Shown here: positions 46,312 to 57,491 of the stretch, piece by piece
Position numbering within the stretch: the stretch's first letter is position 1
Layout: every line of letters begins with the position of its first letter
NCBI RefSeq assembly: GCF_001583415.1
Contig: NZ_CP014475.1
Span: 2,108,001 to 2,172,000, forward strand
Direction: 5' to 3'
Source: Mycolicibacterium phlei
GTDB taxonomy: Bacteria > Actinomycetota > Actinomycetes > Mycobacteriales > Mycobacteriaceae
Length of the DNA: 64,000 bases
Notes under the pieces: generated by a model
What the model was told of the DNA's origin: nothing
The model's input: only the letters and a program-made list of their open reading frames with translations
Database searches by the model: none
Made by a program: the position numbers and the translations under genes

Positions 46312-49300
46312 GTGCACCTCAAGAGTCTGACCCTGAAGGGCTTCAAGTCGTTTGCTTCGCCGACGACTCTGCGCTTCGAGCCAGGCATCACCTGCGTGGT
46401 GGGTCCCAACGGCTCGGGCAAGTCGAATGTGGTCGACGCGCTCATCTGGGTGATGGGCGAGCAGGGTGCCAAGAGCCTGCGGGGCGGCAAGATGGAGGAC
46501 GTCATCTTCGCGGGGACGTCGTCACGGCCGCCGCTGGGCCGCGCCGAGGTGACCGTCACCATCGACAACTCCGACAACTCGCTGCCCATCGAGTACTCCG
46601 AGGTGTCGATCACCCGCCGGATGTTCCGCGACGGCGGCAGCGAGTACGAGATCAACGGCAGCAGCTGCCGGCTGATGGACATCCAGGAACTGCTGAGCGA
46701 CTCCGGCATCGGCCGCGAGATGCACGTCATCGTCGGGCAGGGCAAGCTCGCCGAGATTCTCGAGTCGCGCCCAGAGGACCGCCGCGCGTTCATCGAGGAG
46801 GCCGCGGGCGTCCTCAAGCACCGCAAGCGCAAGGAGAAGGCGCTGCGCAAGCTCGACGCGATGTCGGCCAACCTCAACCGGCTCACTGACCTGACCACCG
46901 AGCTGCGCCGCCAGCTCAAACCACTGGGCCGCCAGGCCGAGATGGCCCGCCGCGCCCAGACCATCCAGGCCGACCTGCGCGACGCCCGGCTGCGGCTGGC
47001 CGCCGACGACCTGGTCACCCGTCGCGCCGAGTTCGAGAACACCAACCAGGCCGAGACCACGCTGCGACGTGAGCACGAAGAGATCTCCGCGCGGCTGGAG
47101 GCCAGGACCGCCGAACTGGCCGAGCACGAGTCCGCCGTCGAGGCGCTCAGCGAGCGCGCCGACGCCGCCCAGCAGCGGTGGTTCGCGCTGTCGGCGCTCG
47201 CCGAGCGGGTGAGCGCGACGGTCCGCATCGCCAGCGAGCGCGCCCAGCACCTCGAGGCCGAACCCGAGATGTCCACCGGGCCCGACCCCGACGAACTGGA
47301 CGCCCAGGCCGACGAGGTAGCCGAGCAGGAACGCCAGCTGCTAACCGAGCTCGAGGAGGCACGGGCCCGGCTGGAGGAGGCGCGCGCCGAGCTCGCCGAG
47401 GCCGAACGGCTGGCCGCCGAAGCCGAACGCGCCCACATGGAGGCCGCCCGCGCCGAGGCCGACCGCCGCGAGGGGCTGGCCCGGCTGGCCGGGCAGGTCG
47501 ACACCACCCGTGCCCGCGTCGAGTCGATCGACGAGACCGTCGCCCGGCTGACCGACGCGATCGAGGAGGCCGCGGCCAAGGCCCAGCAGATGCAGGCCGA
47601 GTTCGAGACCGTGCAGAACAAGGTCGCCGAGCTCGACGCCGGCGAGGTCGGCCTCGACGAACACCACGACCGCACCGTTGCCGCGCTCAAGCAGGCCGAG
47701 GAACGCGTCGCCGAGCTGCAGGCCGCCGAACGTGCCGCCGAACGGCAGGTGGCGTCCCTGCGGGCCCGTATCGAGGCACTGTCGGTCGGCCTGGAGCGCA
47801 AGGACGGCGCCGCCTGGCTGCTGGAAACCCGAAGCGACGCAGGACTTCTCGGTTCCGTCGCCAATCTGCTGAAGGTGCGCGACGGCTACGAGACGGCGAT
47901 CGCCGCGGTGCTCGGCGCCGCCGCCGACGCGGTGGCGGCCGAGAACGTCGCCGCCGCCCGCGATGCGGTCACCGCGCTCAAGGAGTCCGACGGCGGGCGC
48001 GCCGCGATCATGCTCAGCGACTGGCCCACCCCACCTGTGGCGCAACGGGATTCGCTGCCCCACGGGGCGACGTGGGCGACCGATTTGATCGACGCCCCTC
48101 CCCGGCTGCAGGGTGCGGTCACCGCGCTGCTGTCCGACGTCGCGGTGGTGGCCGATCTGGGCGCCGCCTTCGACCTGGTCGCCGCGCATCCGCGGCTGCG
48201 GGCGGTCACCACCGACGGCGACCTGGTCGGCGCCGGCTGGGTGGCCGGCGGGTCGGACCGCAAGCCCAGCACCCTGGAGATCGCCTCCGAGGTGGACAAG
48301 GCCCGTGACGAACTGGCCGCCGCCGAGGCGCAGGTCGAGGAGTTGTCGGCGGCGCTGTCGGGCGCACTGGCCGAGCAGGCCAGCAGGCAGGACGCCGCCG
48401 AACAGGCGCTGGCCGCGCTCAACGAGTCCGACGCCGCGATCTCGGCGATCTACGAGCAGCTGGGCCGGCTCGGACAGGAGGCCCGCAACGCCGACGACGA
48501 GTACCAGCGGCTGACCCAGCAGCGGGCCGAACTGGAGACCAACCGCGAGCGCACCGTCGCCGAACTCGTCGAGCTCGAACAGCGGCTGCACAACGCGCAG
48601 CAGGAGCCCATGTTCGAGGCCGAGCCGGTCGACCGGCAGGAGACCATGGCCGCCGCCGAGGCGGCCCGCGCCGTCGAGGTGGAGGCCCGCCTGGCCGTGC
48701 GCACCGCCGAGGAACGCGCCAACGCCGTTCGGGGACGGGCGGATTCGCTGCGCCGGGCCGCCACCGCCGAGCGGGAAGCGCGGGAGCGGGCCCAGCGGGC
48801 GCGGGAGGCCCGGGAGCACGCCGCGGCGGTGGCGGCGGCCGTCGCCGAGTCGGGACGCGTTGTCGCGCAACGGCTCAGCGCGGTGGTGGCGCTGGCCTCC
48901 AAGGCGCGTGACGAGCTGGCCGCCGAACGCCAGGAGCGCGCCGCGGCGCTGACGCGGACCCGCGAGGAGGTCACCGAGCTCACCATGAAGCTCAACAGCC
49001 TCACCGACGCGCTGCACCGCGACGAGGTGGCCAAGGCCCAGGCGGCGATGCGTATCGAGCAGCTCGAGCAGCAGGTGCTCGAACAGTTCGGCATGGCCGC
49101 CTCCGACCTGATCAACGAATACGGCCCACACGTGCCGCTGCCGCCGTCGGAGCTGGAGATGGCCGAGTACGAACAGGCCAAGGAGCGCGGCGAGCAGGTC
49201 GTCGCGCCCGCGCCGATGCCGTATGACCGGGCCACCCAGGAGCGGCGTGCCAAGAAGGCCGAGCGCGAGCTCGCCGAGCTCGGCCGGGTCAATCCGCTGG

Positions 49301-49899
49301 CGCTGGAGGAGTTCGCCGCGCTTGAGGAGCGCTACAACTTCCTGTCCACCCAGCTCGAGGACGTCAAGGCGGCGCGCAAGGACCTGCTCGACGTCATCGA
49401 GGACGTCGACGCCCGCATCCTGCAGGTGTTCACCGAGGCCTACGCCGACGTCGAGCGGGAGTTCACCCAGGTGTTCTCGACGCTGTTCCCGGGCGGGGAG
49501 GGCCGGCTGCTGCTGACCAACCCCGACGACATGCTGACCACCGGCGTCGAGGTCGAGGCCCGGCCGCCGGGCAAGAAGGTCAAGCGGCTGTCGCTGCTGT
49601 CGGGTGGCGAGAAGTCGCTGACCGCGGTGGCGATGCTGGTCGCGATCTTCCGGGCCCGGCCGTCGCCGTTCTATGTGATGGACGAGGTGGAGGCCGCGCT
49701 CGACGACGTCAACCTGCGCCGGCTGATCAGCCTGTTCGAGCAGCTGCGGGAGCGCTCGCAGCTCATCGTCATCACCCACCAGAAGCCGACGATGGAGGTC
49801 GCCGACGCGCTGTACGGCGTCACCATGCGCGACGACGGCATCACCCAGGTGATCAGCCAGCGGATGCGCGGGCAGGAACTGGTCGCCGCGACGAACTGA
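46312..49899 (+). CDS. smc: Chromosome segregation protein SMC
   Basis: A 1195-residue SMC ATPase that loops and segregates chromosomes. Walker A is GPNGSGKSN (residues 31-39). Two long coiled coils (about 165-500 and 680-1020, rich in Ala, Glu and Arg) flank the hinge (about 510-640). The C-terminal head has the signature [17 protein letters not shown] and Walker [14 protein letters not shown]. Start GTG 46312 gives [14 protein letters not shown], the family N-terminus. ScpA/ScpB partners are not in the window. Confidence 0.97.
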   Translation: MHLKSLTLKGFKSFASPTTLRFEPGITCVVGPNGSGKSNVVDALIWVMGEQGAKSLRGGKMEDVIFAGTSSRPPLGRAEVTVTIDNSDNSLPIEYSEVSITRRMFRDGGSEYEINGSSCRLMDIQELLSDSGIGREMHVIVGQGKLAEILESRPEDRRAFIEEAAGVLKHRKRKEKALRKLDAMSANLNRLTDLTTELRRQLKPLGRQAEMARRAQTIQADLRDARLRLAADDLVTRRAEFENTNQAETTLRREHEEISARLEARTAELAEHESAVEALSERADAAQQRWFALSALAERVSATVRIASERAQHLEAEPEMSTGPDPDELDAQADEVAEQERQLLTELEEARARLEEARAELAEAERLAAEAERAHMEAARAEADRREGLARLAGQVDTTRARVESIDETVARLTDAIEEAAAKAQQMQAEFETVQNKVAELDAGEVGLDEHHDRTVAALKQAEERVAELQAAERAAERQVASLRARIEALSVGLERKDGAAWLLETRSDAGLLGSVANLLKVRDGYETAIAAVLGAAADAVAAENVAAARDAVTALKESDGGRAAIMLSDWPTPPVAQRDSLPHGATWATDLIDAPPRLQGAVTALLSDVAVVADLGAAFDLVAAHPRLRAVTTDGDLVGAGWVAGGSDRKPSTLEIASEVDKARDELAAAEAQVEELSAALSGALAEQASRQDAAEQALAALNESDAAISAIYEQLGRLGQEARNADDEYQRLTQQRAELETNRERTVAELVELEQRLHNAQQEPMFEAEPVDRQETMAAAEAARAVEVEARLAVRTAEERANAVRGRADSLRRAATAEREARERAQRAREAREHAAAVAAAVAESGRVVAQRLSAVVALASKARDELAAERQERAAALTRTREEVTELTMKLNSLTDALHRDEVAKAQAAMRIEQLEQQVLEQFGMAASDLINEYGPHVPLPPSELEMAEYEQAKERGEQVVAPAPMPYDRATQERRAKKAERELAELGRVNPLALEEFAALEERYNFLSTQLEDVKAARKDLLDVIEDVDARILQVFTEAYADVEREFTQVFSTLFPGGEGRLLLTNPDDMLTTGVEVEARPPGKKVKRLSLLSGGEKSLTAVAMLVAIFRARPSPFYVMDEVEAALDDVNLRRLISLFEQLRERSQLIVITHQKPTMEVADALYGVTMRDDGITQVISQRMRGQELVAATN

Positions 49900-49955
49900 C
49901 GGGGGCACCTTCGGGGCGCGGGGGAGGCGCCGAGCAACCCTGAGACAATGGCTCG

Positions 49956-51368
49956 GTGACAGAAGGTTTGTGGATCGCAGTCGCGGTCATCGCCGTTCTG
50001 CTGGTCGCCGTCCTGGTCGTCGGACTCGTCCGGTACCGGCGTCGGCAGATCAGCCTCAAGTCGCCGACCAAGCCGGCGGTGGAGAAGCCGGCCGGATATC
50101 AGGCGTCGTCGGGGATCACGTTCTCGCAGGCGACCGCCCCGCCCAAGCAGCCCAGCGCCCCGCCGAAGCAACCGGCCGAGCGGATCGACACCACCGGGCT
50201 GCCCGCCGTCGGCGACGACGCCACCGTGCCGCGCGACGCACCGAAGCGCCCGATCGCCGACGTGAAGCTGCCCGACGGCCCGGTACCGGTCAAGGAACCC
50301 AAGCCGGCCCCAGAGCCCGTCTCAGAGCCCGTCGAGGCTGTCGAGACGCCGGCTCCGGTCGAGGAGGCGCCCGCCCCGGTCGAGGAGGCCCCCGCTGAGG
50401 AGGCCCCCGTTGACGAGGCGCCCGCGGCACCCGTCCTCGACGAGATCGCCCCGACCACCGGCCGTCTGGAGCGGCTGCGCGGCCGGCTGGCGAAGTCGCA
50501 GAACGCACTCGGCAAGAGCATGCTGGGCCTGCTCGGCGCCGGCGACCTCGACGAGGACTCCTGGGAGGAGATCGAGGACACGCTGCTGATCTCCGACCTC
50601 GGCCCGGTGGTCACCCAGTCCGTGGTGGCGTCGCTGCGCGAGCGGATGGCCGCCGCCGGGGTGCGCACCGAGGCCGACGCCCGCGCGGTGCTGCGCGGGG
50701 TGCTCATCGAGGAGCTGCGCCCCGACCTGGACCGTTCGATCCGGGCGCTGCCGCACGCCGACAAACCATCGGTGCTGCTGGTCGTCGGGGTCAACGGCAC
50801 CGGCAAGACCACCACCGTCGGCAAGCTGGCCCGCGTGCTGGTCGCCGACGGGCGCCGCGTGGTACTGGGCGCGGCCGACACGTTCCGCGCCGCGGCGGCC
50901 GACCAGCTGCAGTCATGGGCGTCGCGCGTGGGCGCGCAGGTGGTGCGCGGCGCCGAGGGGGCCGACCCGGCGTCGGTGGCGTTCGACGCCGTCGACAAGG
51001 GCATCGCCGACGGCGCCGATGTCATCCTCATCGACACCGCGGGACGGTTGCACACCAAGACCGGCCTGATGGACGAGCTCGGAAAGGTCAAGCGCGTGGT
51101 GAGCAAGCGCGCCGAGGTCGATGAGGTGTTGCTGGTCCTCGACGCCACCATCGGGCAGAACGGGCTGGCCCAGGCGCGGGTGTTCGCCGAGGTCGTCGAC
51201 ATCTCCGGTGTCGTGCTGACCAAGCTCGACGGCACCGCCAAGGGCGGCATCGTGTTCCGCGTGCAGCAGGAACTCGGTGTGCCGGTCAAGCTCGTCGGGC
51301 TCGGCGAGGGACCGGACGATCTCGCCCCGTTCGAGCCGGCGGCCTTCGTCGACGCTCTTCTGGGCTAG
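49956..51368 (+). CDS. ftsY: Signal recognition particle receptor FtsY
   Basis: A 470-residue SRP GTPase receptor that docks Ffh-ribosome complexes at the membrane. It has an N-terminal membrane span (about residues 5-26), then a long Pro/Ala/Glu-rich linker (to about 165, with PVEEAPAPVEEAP repeats) and the NG domain: GVNGTGKTT, DTFRAAAADQL, DTAGR and TKLDG. Its partner ffh lies 4.6 kb downstream. The stop codon is inside a 19-bp tandem duplication. Confidence 0.96.
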   Translation: MTEGLWIAVAVIAVLLVAVLVVGLVRYRRRQISLKSPTKPAVEKPAGYQASSGITFSQATAPPKQPSAPPKQPAERIDTTGLPAVGDDATVPRDAPKRPIADVKLPDGPVPVKEPKPAPEPVSEPVEAVETPAPVEEAPAPVEEAPAEEAPVDEAPAAPVLDEIAPTTGRLERLRGRLAKSQNALGKSMLGLLGAGDLDEDSWEEIEDTLLISDLGPVVTQSVVASLRERMAAAGVRTEADARAVLRGVLIEELRPDLDRSIRALPHADKPSVLLVVGVNGTGKTTTVGKLARVLVADGRRVVLGAADTFRAAAADQLQSWASRVGAQVVRGAEGADPASVAFDAVDKGIADGADVILIDTAGRLHTKTGLMDELGKVKRVVSKRAEVDEVLLVLDATIGQNGLAQARVFAEVVDISGVVLTKLDGTAKGGIVFRVQQELGVPVKLVGLGEGPDDLAPFEPAAFVDALLG

Positions 51369-51388
51369 CAGGGCTCTTCTGGGCTAGC
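51354..51388 (+). repeat. 19-bp-offset direct repeat covering the ftsY stop codon
   Basis: gctcttctgggctagc occurs at 51354-51369 and again at 51373-51388. The first copy encodes the last residues and TAG of ftsY; the second would encode the same ending in another copy. It looks like a recent tandem duplication of the gene end. Confidence 0.8.
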
Positions 51389-51404
51389 CGGTTACACCCT
51401 TCAC

Positions 51405-51438
51405 ACCCCGGGTCGGCGACGGCCCGGGGTTACTTTTT
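51405..51438 (+). terminator. Rho-independent terminator after ftsY
   Basis: Stem acccCGGG-type arms 51405-51412 and 51423-51430 (CCCCGGG with CCCGGGG), a 10-nt loop, then TTTTT at 51434-51438. It separates ftsY from the amt operon. Confidence 0.8.
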
Positions 51439-51487
51439 GCCGTCAGACATGCCGTGAAACACAGGCGTAACGCGTCAGGGAAATCCG

Positions 51488-51503
51488 TTCACTTAACGGA
51501 AAC
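51488..51503 (+). promoter_or_regulatory. Candidate GlnR box upstream of amt
   Basis: TTCAC-N6-GAAAC matches the gTnAC-N6-GaAAC half of the actinobacterial GlnR motif. Further upstream, GAAAC-N6-GTAAC (51456-51471) resembles the same elements. In M. smegmatis GlnR activates amt-glnB-glnD under nitrogen limitation. Downstream a small hairpin (51551-51565) and AAGGAGG (51575-51581) complete the leader. Confidence 0.45.
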
Positions 51504-51591
51504 GGAACGGAATCACCGGTGAAACCCCGGCAAAAGAGTCTCTTCGGGAGGCCGATCCGATCGGCGCACTTCCCAAGGAGGTTCACACAAA

Positions 51592-52959
51592 GTGGTTTCA
51601 GCCTTACCCCTAGCTCTACCCGATGATGCGTTCGCGCCGTTCGGCCCTGACGGGTTGAGCGCGGGCGACACCGCATGGGTACTCACCGCCGCGGCACTGG
51701 TGTTGTTCATGACGCCGGGCCTGGCGTTCTTCTACGGCGGGCTCTCGCGACAGAAGTCCGTCCTCAACATGATGATGATGTCGTTCGGCGCGATGGGCGT
51801 CATCAGCGTCATCTACGTGCTGTGGGGCTACTCGATGTCGTTCTCGTCCGGGCACACCGGCGGCAGCGACATCGCGGGGATCTTCGACAACCCCTTCTCC
51901 CTGTTCGGCTTGAGCCAACTGCTGGAGACACAGGAGGTCGGTGACGAAACCCTGTACGTCCTCGGCGGCTTCGGCACCGTCCCGGCCATCGTGTGGGCCG
52001 GCTTCCAGCTGACCTTCGCGGTCATCACCGTCGCCCTGATCAGCGGCGCGGTGGCCGAGCGCATGAAGTTCGGCACCTGGCTGGTGTTCGGCGCGCTGTG
52101 GGCGACCTTCGTGTACTTCCCGCTGGCCCACATGGTTTGGGGCGGCGGCCTGCTGTCGGGTGGCGAGAACAGCATCGCGTCCTGGCTCTTCGGGTATGAC
52201 GCCGAAGCGGAGTCGGCCAACGTCGCTCCGATCGACTTCGCCGGTGGCACCGTGGTGCACATCAACGCCGGTATGGCTGCCCTGGTGCTGGCCATCCTGC
52301 TAGGCAAGCGCGCCGGCTTCGGCAAGATCGTCTACCGCCCGCACAACATCCCGTTCGTGATGCTCGGCGCGGCCATCCTGTGGTTCGGCTGGTTCGGCTT
52401 CAACGTCGGTTCTGAGGGCGCTGCCGACATGCTCGCCGGCGCCGTGTGGGTCAACACCACCGCTGCCACCGCGGCCGCGATGCTGGGCTGGCTTCTGGTG
52501 GAGCGCATCCGCGACGGCCACGCCACCAGCGTGGGTGCCGCCTCGGGTATCGTCGCCGGCCTGGTCGCGATCACCCCGGCGTGCGGTTCGCTCTCGCCGA
52601 TCGGTTCGCTGATCCTGGGTGTCATCGCCGGTGCGCTGTCGGCGCTGGCGATCGGCCTGAAGTACAAGTTCGGCTATGACGATTCGCTCGACGTCGTCGG
52701 CGTCCACCTGGTCGCCGGCCTGTGGGGCACCATCGGCATCGGCTTCCTGGCCCTCGACACGGGCCTGTTCTACGGCGGCGGCTTCGAGCAGCTGGTGGTG
52801 CAGGTTGTCATCGCTCTGGTCGCGGTGATCTTCACCGGCATCCTGACGGCGATCATTGCCTTTATCGTTAAGCCGTTGGGATGGCGGGTCAGCCGTGAAG
52901 ACGAGGAGACCGGCATTGATGAGACGGAACATGCCGAAACCGCTTACGAGCTCGCCTGA
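51592..52959 (+). CDS. amt: Ammonium transporter
   Basis: A 455-residue Amt/MEP/Rh channel with eleven predicted spans. Landmarks are the N-terminal GDTAWVLTAAALVLFMTPGL, AFFYGGLSRQKSVLN and the two pore histidine regions (GGTVVHINAGMAALV and VVGVHLVAGLWGTIG). It takes up ammonium when nitrogen is scarce and is gated by the PII protein encoded next. It starts with GTG 10 nt after AAGGAGG. The C-terminal cytosolic tail (KPLGWRVSREDEETGIDETE) is the PII contact region. Confidence 0.95.
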   Translation: MVSALPLALPDDAFAPFGPDGLSAGDTAWVLTAAALVLFMTPGLAFFYGGLSRQKSVLNMMMMSFGAMGVISVIYVLWGYSMSFSSGHTGGSDIAGIFDNPFSLFGLSQLLETQEVGDETLYVLGGFGTVPAIVWAGFQLTFAVITVALISGAVAERMKFGTWLVFGALWATFVYFPLAHMVWGGGLLSGGENSIASWLFGYDAEAESANVAPIDFAGGTVVHINAGMAALVLAILLGKRAGFGKIVYRPHNIPFVMLGAAILWFGWFGFNVGSEGAADMLAGAVWVNTTAATAAAMLGWLLVERIRDGHATSVGAASGIVAGLVAITPACGSLSPIGSLILGVIAGALSALAIGLKYKFGYDDSLDVVGVHLVAGLWGTIGIGFLALDTGLFYGGGFEQLVVQVVIALVAVIFTGILTAIIAFIVKPLGWRVSREDEETGIDETEHAETAYELA

Positions 52960-53331
<372 letters not shown>

Positions 53332-53409
53332 TCAACCTGTTCCAGTGAGTGGTCGTCTCCCGGCCTTACTCCAACGCAATTGGCACCACCGGTTGGGAGA
53401 TGACGAAAG

Positions 53410-55875
53410 ATGATCGAGAAACGCGAAACCGCCGCCGGAGCCTCCCGCAAGGAGGCCCCGGCGGCGGCCGCGTACCGGCCGGCCACCGACCTCGCCGTCG
53501 CCTGTGAGAAGTTGCTCTCAGGCACTGCGCGCCAACTGGATTCGGCCTCTCTGCGCCGGGCTCTGCAGGATCTGCACGAGTTCTGGCTCACCACCAAGGC
53601 TTCGGAAATCGGGATCACGCCCACCAGTGGCTTCGCGATCGTCGCGACCGGCGGACTGGGCCGCGGCGAACTGGTCCCGCACTCCGACCTCGATCTCACG
53701 CTGCTGCACGACAACCTGCCCCAGGAGACCGTCAGCAAGGTCGCCGAGGCGCTCTGGTACCCGTTGTGGGACGCCAACATTCGCATCGACCACAGCGTGC
53801 GAACGGTGCCCGAGGCGCTGAAGGTCGCGGGGGAGGACATCTCCGCCGGACTGGCCATGCTCGAAGCGCGGCACATCGCAGGCGACTCCGACCTGTCCTC
53901 GCTGCTGATCGGCGGTGCCCGCAGGCAGTGGCGCACCGGAATCGCCTCGCGCTTCGACGAACTGGTCGAGCACACCCGGGCGCGCTGGGAGCGCAGCGGC
54001 GAGATCGCCCACCGCGCCGAACCGGACCTCAAATGCGGCCGCGGCGGCCTGCGCGACGTGCAGCTGCTCAACGCGCTGGCGATCGCGCAGCTGACCGACG
54101 TGTACCCGAACCGCTCGTCGGCCTCGCCGATCGGCTCGCTCGGCGACGCGCACATGGCGCTGCTCAACGTGCGCACCGAACTGCACCGGGTCGCCGGGCG
54201 TGGCCGCGATCTGCTGCTGGCCCAGCACGCCGACGAGATCGGCGCCGCCCTGCATATCGGCGACCGGTTCGACCTCGCGCGCATGCTCTCCGATGCGGCG
54301 CGCACCATCAGCTTCTACGTCGACGCCGGAATCCGCACCGCGGCCAACGCGTTGCCGCGCCGCGGTTTCGCGGCTCTGCGCCGCCCGGCGCGCCGACCGC
54401 TCGACGAGGGGGTCATCGAGTTCGCCGGCGAGGTCGTGCTGGCCCGCGACGCCAGGCCCGAACGCGATCCCGGCCTGATCCTGCGGGTGGCGGCGGCCTC
54501 GGCGACCACCGGCCTGCCGATGTCCGGCTCCACGCTGGCGCGGCTGGCCGAGTCCGCGCCGGAGCTGCGGACGCCCTGGCCGGCCGAGGCGCTCAAGGAT
54601 CTGCTGGTGATGCTTGCCGCCGGCCCGTCGGCGGTGGCCACCATCGAGGCGCTGGACCGCACCGGGCTGTGGGGCCGGTTGTTCCCGGAGTGGGGTGCGG
54701 TGCGCGACCTGCCGCCGCGCGACGTCGTGCACATCTGGACCGTCGACCGGCACCTCGTCGAAACCGTCTCGAAGGCAAGCGCTTTCACCACCCAGGTGTC
54801 GCGCCCGGACCTGCTGCTGCTCGGTGCGCTGTGCCACGACATCGGCAAGGGCCGCGGCGGCGACCACAGCGTCATCGGCGCGGAACTGGCCACCCAGATC
54901 GGCACCCGGCTGGGGCTGTGGCCGTCGGATATCGAGACGCTGTCGAAGATGGTGCGCCACCACCTGCTGCTGCCGCACACCGCCGTTCGGCGCGATCTAC
55001 AGGACCCGGCCACCATCGCGTCGGTGGTGGAGACCCTCGACGGCGACCCGGTACTGCTGGAACTGCTCGCGGTGCTCGCCCAGGCCGACTCGCTGGCCAC
55101 CGGGCCCGGGGTGTGGGGCGACTGGAAGGCCACCCTGATCGGCGACCTGGTCCGCCGCTGCAAGCTGGTGATGGCCGGTGAGGAGCTGCCGAAGCCCGAT
55201 CCCATCGATCCCCGCTACCTCTCGCTGGCCGCGCAGGTCGACGTGCACGTCGAGATGACCCAGACCGACAGCCCGCACATCTACAACGTCACGCTGATCG
55301 CCCCGGACCGCCGCGGTCTGCTGTCGAAGGCGGCCGGTGTGCTGGCGCTGCACTCGCTGCGGGTGCACTCGGCGTCGGTCAACAGCCACGAGGGCTCGGC
55401 GATCAACACGTTCGTCGTCTCGCCGCGGTTCGGCACCCCGCCGGCCGCCGAGCTGCTGCGCCAGCAGCTGCTGCTGGCCCTCGACGGCGACCTCGACGTG
55501 CTCGAGGCCCTGGACCGCCGCGAACGCGACGCCGCCGAGCACGGCACCACCCGCGCGGGCGAGATTCCGGCGGCGGTGCCGATCAACCAGGTCACCGCCG
55601 CGCCGGTGATCCTGTGGTCCGACGGCGCCCGGCCGGGTGAGCTCGTCGTGCAGATCCGCAGCACCGACCGCACCGGCCTGCTGGCGCGGCTGACCGCGGT
55701 GTTCGAACGCGACGGCGTCGACATCGTCTGGGCCAAGGTGACCACGCTGGGCTCCTCGGTGGTCGACCTGTTCGGCATCCGCGCCGACGCCTCGATCCGC
55801 GCCGACCTGGAACGCGACCTCTACGCGGTGCTGCCCGCCCCGCCGCCCAAGAAACCGGCCGCCGAGGCCAGCTGA
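53410..55875 (+). CDS. glnD: PII nucleotidyltransferase GlnD
   Basis: An 821-residue bifunctional enzyme that modifies and demodifies PII. The nucleotidyltransferase motif is [24 protein letters not shown]-UTase linker domain follows, then an HD hydrolase domain with [14 protein letters not shown] and two C-terminal ACT domains ([20 protein letters not shown] and a second beginning near [16 protein letters not shown]) that sense glutamine. In actinobacteria it adenylylates PII. The 78-nt gap upstream has a short TCTCCC/GGGAGA inverted pair but no clear terminator. Confidence 0.95.
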   Translation: MIEKRETAAGASRKEAPAAAAYRPATDLAVACEKLLSGTARQLDSASLRRALQDLHEFWLTTKASEIGITPTSGFAIVATGGLGRGELVPHSDLDLTLLHDNLPQETVSKVAEALWYPLWDANIRIDHSVRTVPEALKVAGEDISAGLAMLEARHIAGDSDLSSLLIGGARRQWRTGIASRFDELVEHTRARWERSGEIAHRAEPDLKCGRGGLRDVQLLNALAIAQLTDVYPNRSSASPIGSLGDAHMALLNVRTELHRVAGRGRDLLLAQHADEIGAALHIGDRFDLARMLSDAARTISFYVDAGIRTAANALPRRGFAALRRPARRPLDEGVIEFAGEVVLARDARPERDPGLILRVAAASATTGLPMSGSTLARLAESAPELRTPWPAEALKDLLVMLAAGPSAVATIEALDRTGLWGRLFPEWGAVRDLPPRDVVHIWTVDRHLVETVSKASAFTTQVSRPDLLLLGALCHDIGKGRGGDHSVIGAELATQIGTRLGLWPSDIETLSKMVRHHLLLPHTAVRRDLQDPATIASVVETLDGDPVLLELLAVLAQADSLATGPGVWGDWKATLIGDLVRRCKLVMAGEELPKPDPIDPRYLSLAAQVDVHVEMTQTDSPHIYNVTLIAPDRRGLLSKAAGVLALHSLRVHSASVNSHEGSAINTFVVSPRFGTPPAAELLRQQLLLALDGDLDVLEALDRRERDAAEHGTTRAGEIPAAVPINQVTAAPVILWSDGARPGELVVQIRSTDRTGLLARLTAVFERDGVDIVWAKVTTLGSSVVDLFGIRADASIRADLERDLYAVLPAPPPKKPAAEAS

Positions 55876-55919
55876 GCAACGTAACCGCCCTGCTCGGGCG
55901 CGTCGCACCGGACTGCGTT

Positions 55920-55925
55920 TAGGCT
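55920..55925 (+). promoter_or_regulatory. Candidate -10 box (TAGGCT) of ffh
   Basis: TAGGCT ends 7 nt before the GTG at 55933, the same arrangement as serA and gpsA. Confidence 0.55.
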
Positions 55926-55932
55926 GGACGTC

Positions 55933-57489
55933 GTGTTTGAATCCCTGTCCGACCGGTTGACCGGAGCCCTGCAGGGGCTGCGCGGTAAAGGCCGGCTGAC
56001 CGACGCCGACATCGACGCCACGACCAGGGAGATCCGGCTGGCGCTGCTGGAAGCCGACGTGTCGCTGCCCGTGGTGCGTGCGTTCGTCAACCGCATCAAG
56101 GAGCGGGCCCGCGGCGCCGAGGTCTCCGCGGCGCTGAACCCGGCCCAGCAGGTCGTCAAGATCGTCAACGAGGAACTCATCGAGATCCTGGGCGGTGAGA
56201 CCCGCTCGCTGCGGTTCGCGAAGAACCCGCCGACGGTGATCATGCTGGCGGGCCTGCAGGGTTCGGGTAAGACGACGCTGGCCGGCAAGCTGGCTAAATG
56301 GCTTCGCGGGCAAGGGCATACGCCGCTGCTGGTGGCCTGCGACCTGCAGCGCCCCGGCGCGGTGAACCAGCTGCAGATCGTCGGCGAGCGCGCCGGTGTC
56401 GCGGTGTTCGCGCCGCATCCCGGCGTGTCGGCCGAGGGCGCGCCCGACGACGCCCCCGGTGACCCGGTCGCCGTGGCCGCGGCGGGCCTGGCCGAGGCGA
56501 AGGCCAAGCTGTACGACGTCGTCATCGTCGACACCGCGGGCCGCCTGGGCATCGACGACGAGCTGATGAGCCAGGCCGCCGCCATCCGCGACGCGGTCAA
56601 TCCCGACGAAGTGCTGTTCGTGCTCGACGCGATGATCGGCCAGGACGCGGTCACCACCGCCGAGGCGTTCCGCGAGGGTGTCGGCTTCACCGGCGTCGTG
56701 CTGACCAAGCTGGACGGCGACGCCCGCGGTGGTGCGGCGCTGTCGGTGCGCGAGATCACCGGCGTGCCGATCCTGTTCGCGTCCGCCGGTGAGAAGCTCG
56801 ACGACTTCGACGTCTTCCACCCGGACCGGATGGCCAGCCGGATCCTCGGCATGGGCGACGTGCTGACGCTGATCGAGCAGGCCGAACAGGTCTTCGACGC
56901 GCAGAAGGCCGAGGAGGCCGCCCACAAGATCGGCAGCGGTGAGCTGACGCTGGAGGACTTCCTCGAGCAGATGCAGGCCATCCGCAAGATGGGGCCGATC
57001 GGCAACCTGCTGGGCATGCTGCCCGGCGCGGGCCAGATGAAGGATGCGCTGGCCGCCGTCGACGACAAGCAGCTCGACCGGATCCAGGCGATCATCCGGG
57101 GCATGACGCCCGAGGAGCGGGCCGATCCGAAGATCATCAACGGCTCGCGCCGTCTGCGCATCGCCAACGGTTCCGGCGTCACGGTCGCGGAGGTCAACCA
57201 GCTCGTCGAGCGGTTCTTCGAGGCCCGCAAGATGATGTCGCAGATGGCAGGCCAGATGGGAATGCCGTTCGGCCGCAAGAACTCCCGCAAGGCCGGAAAG
57301 AACAAGAAGAAGGGCAAGAAGGGCAAGGGCGGCCCGACGCCGCCGAAGGTGCGCAACCCGCTCGGTGCGATGGGCGGGCTGCCGGCGGGCTTCCCGGACC
57401 TGTCGAACATGCCCAAGGGTCTCGATGAGCTGCCGCCCGGGCTGGCCGACATCGACCTGTCGAAGCTGAAGTTCCCGGGTCAGAAGTAG
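55933..57489 (+). CDS. ffh: Signal recognition particle protein Ffh
   Basis: A 518-residue SRP54 GTPase that binds signal peptides and 4.5S RNA. The NG domain shows GLQGSGKTTLAGKLA, DTAGRLGIDD and TKLDGDARGGAAL. The M domain (about 320-455) has methionine-rich helices and SRRLRIANGSGV for RNA contact. The last 80 residues are a Lys/Gly-rich then Pro/Leu/Gly extension typical of mycobacteria. GTG start after a leaderless-type -10. Confidence 0.97.
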   Translation: MFESLSDRLTGALQGLRGKGRLTDADIDATTREIRLALLEADVSLPVVRAFVNRIKERARGAEVSAALNPAQQVVKIVNEELIEILGGETRSLRFAKNPPTVIMLAGLQGSGKTTLAGKLAKWLRGQGHTPLLVACDLQRPGAVNQLQIVGERAGVAVFAPHPGVSAEGAPDDAPGDPVAVAAAGLAEAKAKLYDVVIVDTAGRLGIDDELMSQAAAIRDAVNPDEVLFVLDAMIGQDAVTTAEAFREGVGFTGVVLTKLDGDARGGAALSVREITGVPILFASAGEKLDDFDVFHPDRMASRILGMGDVLTLIEQAEQVFDAQKAEEAAHKIGSGELTLEDFLEQMQAIRKMGPIGNLLGMLPGAGQMKDALAAVDDKQLDRIQAIIRGMTPEERADPKIINGSRRLRIANGSGVTVAEVNQLVERFFEARKMMSQMAGQMGMPFGRKNSRKAGKNKKKGKKGKGGPTPPKVRNPLGAMGGLPAGFPDLSNMPKGLDELPPGLADIDLSKLKFPGQK

Positions 57490-57491
57490 CC

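Noticed and set aside
47341..49908. An 855-codon open frame antisense to smc
   Set aside because: Same composition artefact; the sense strand encodes a complete SMC with all ATPase motifs.
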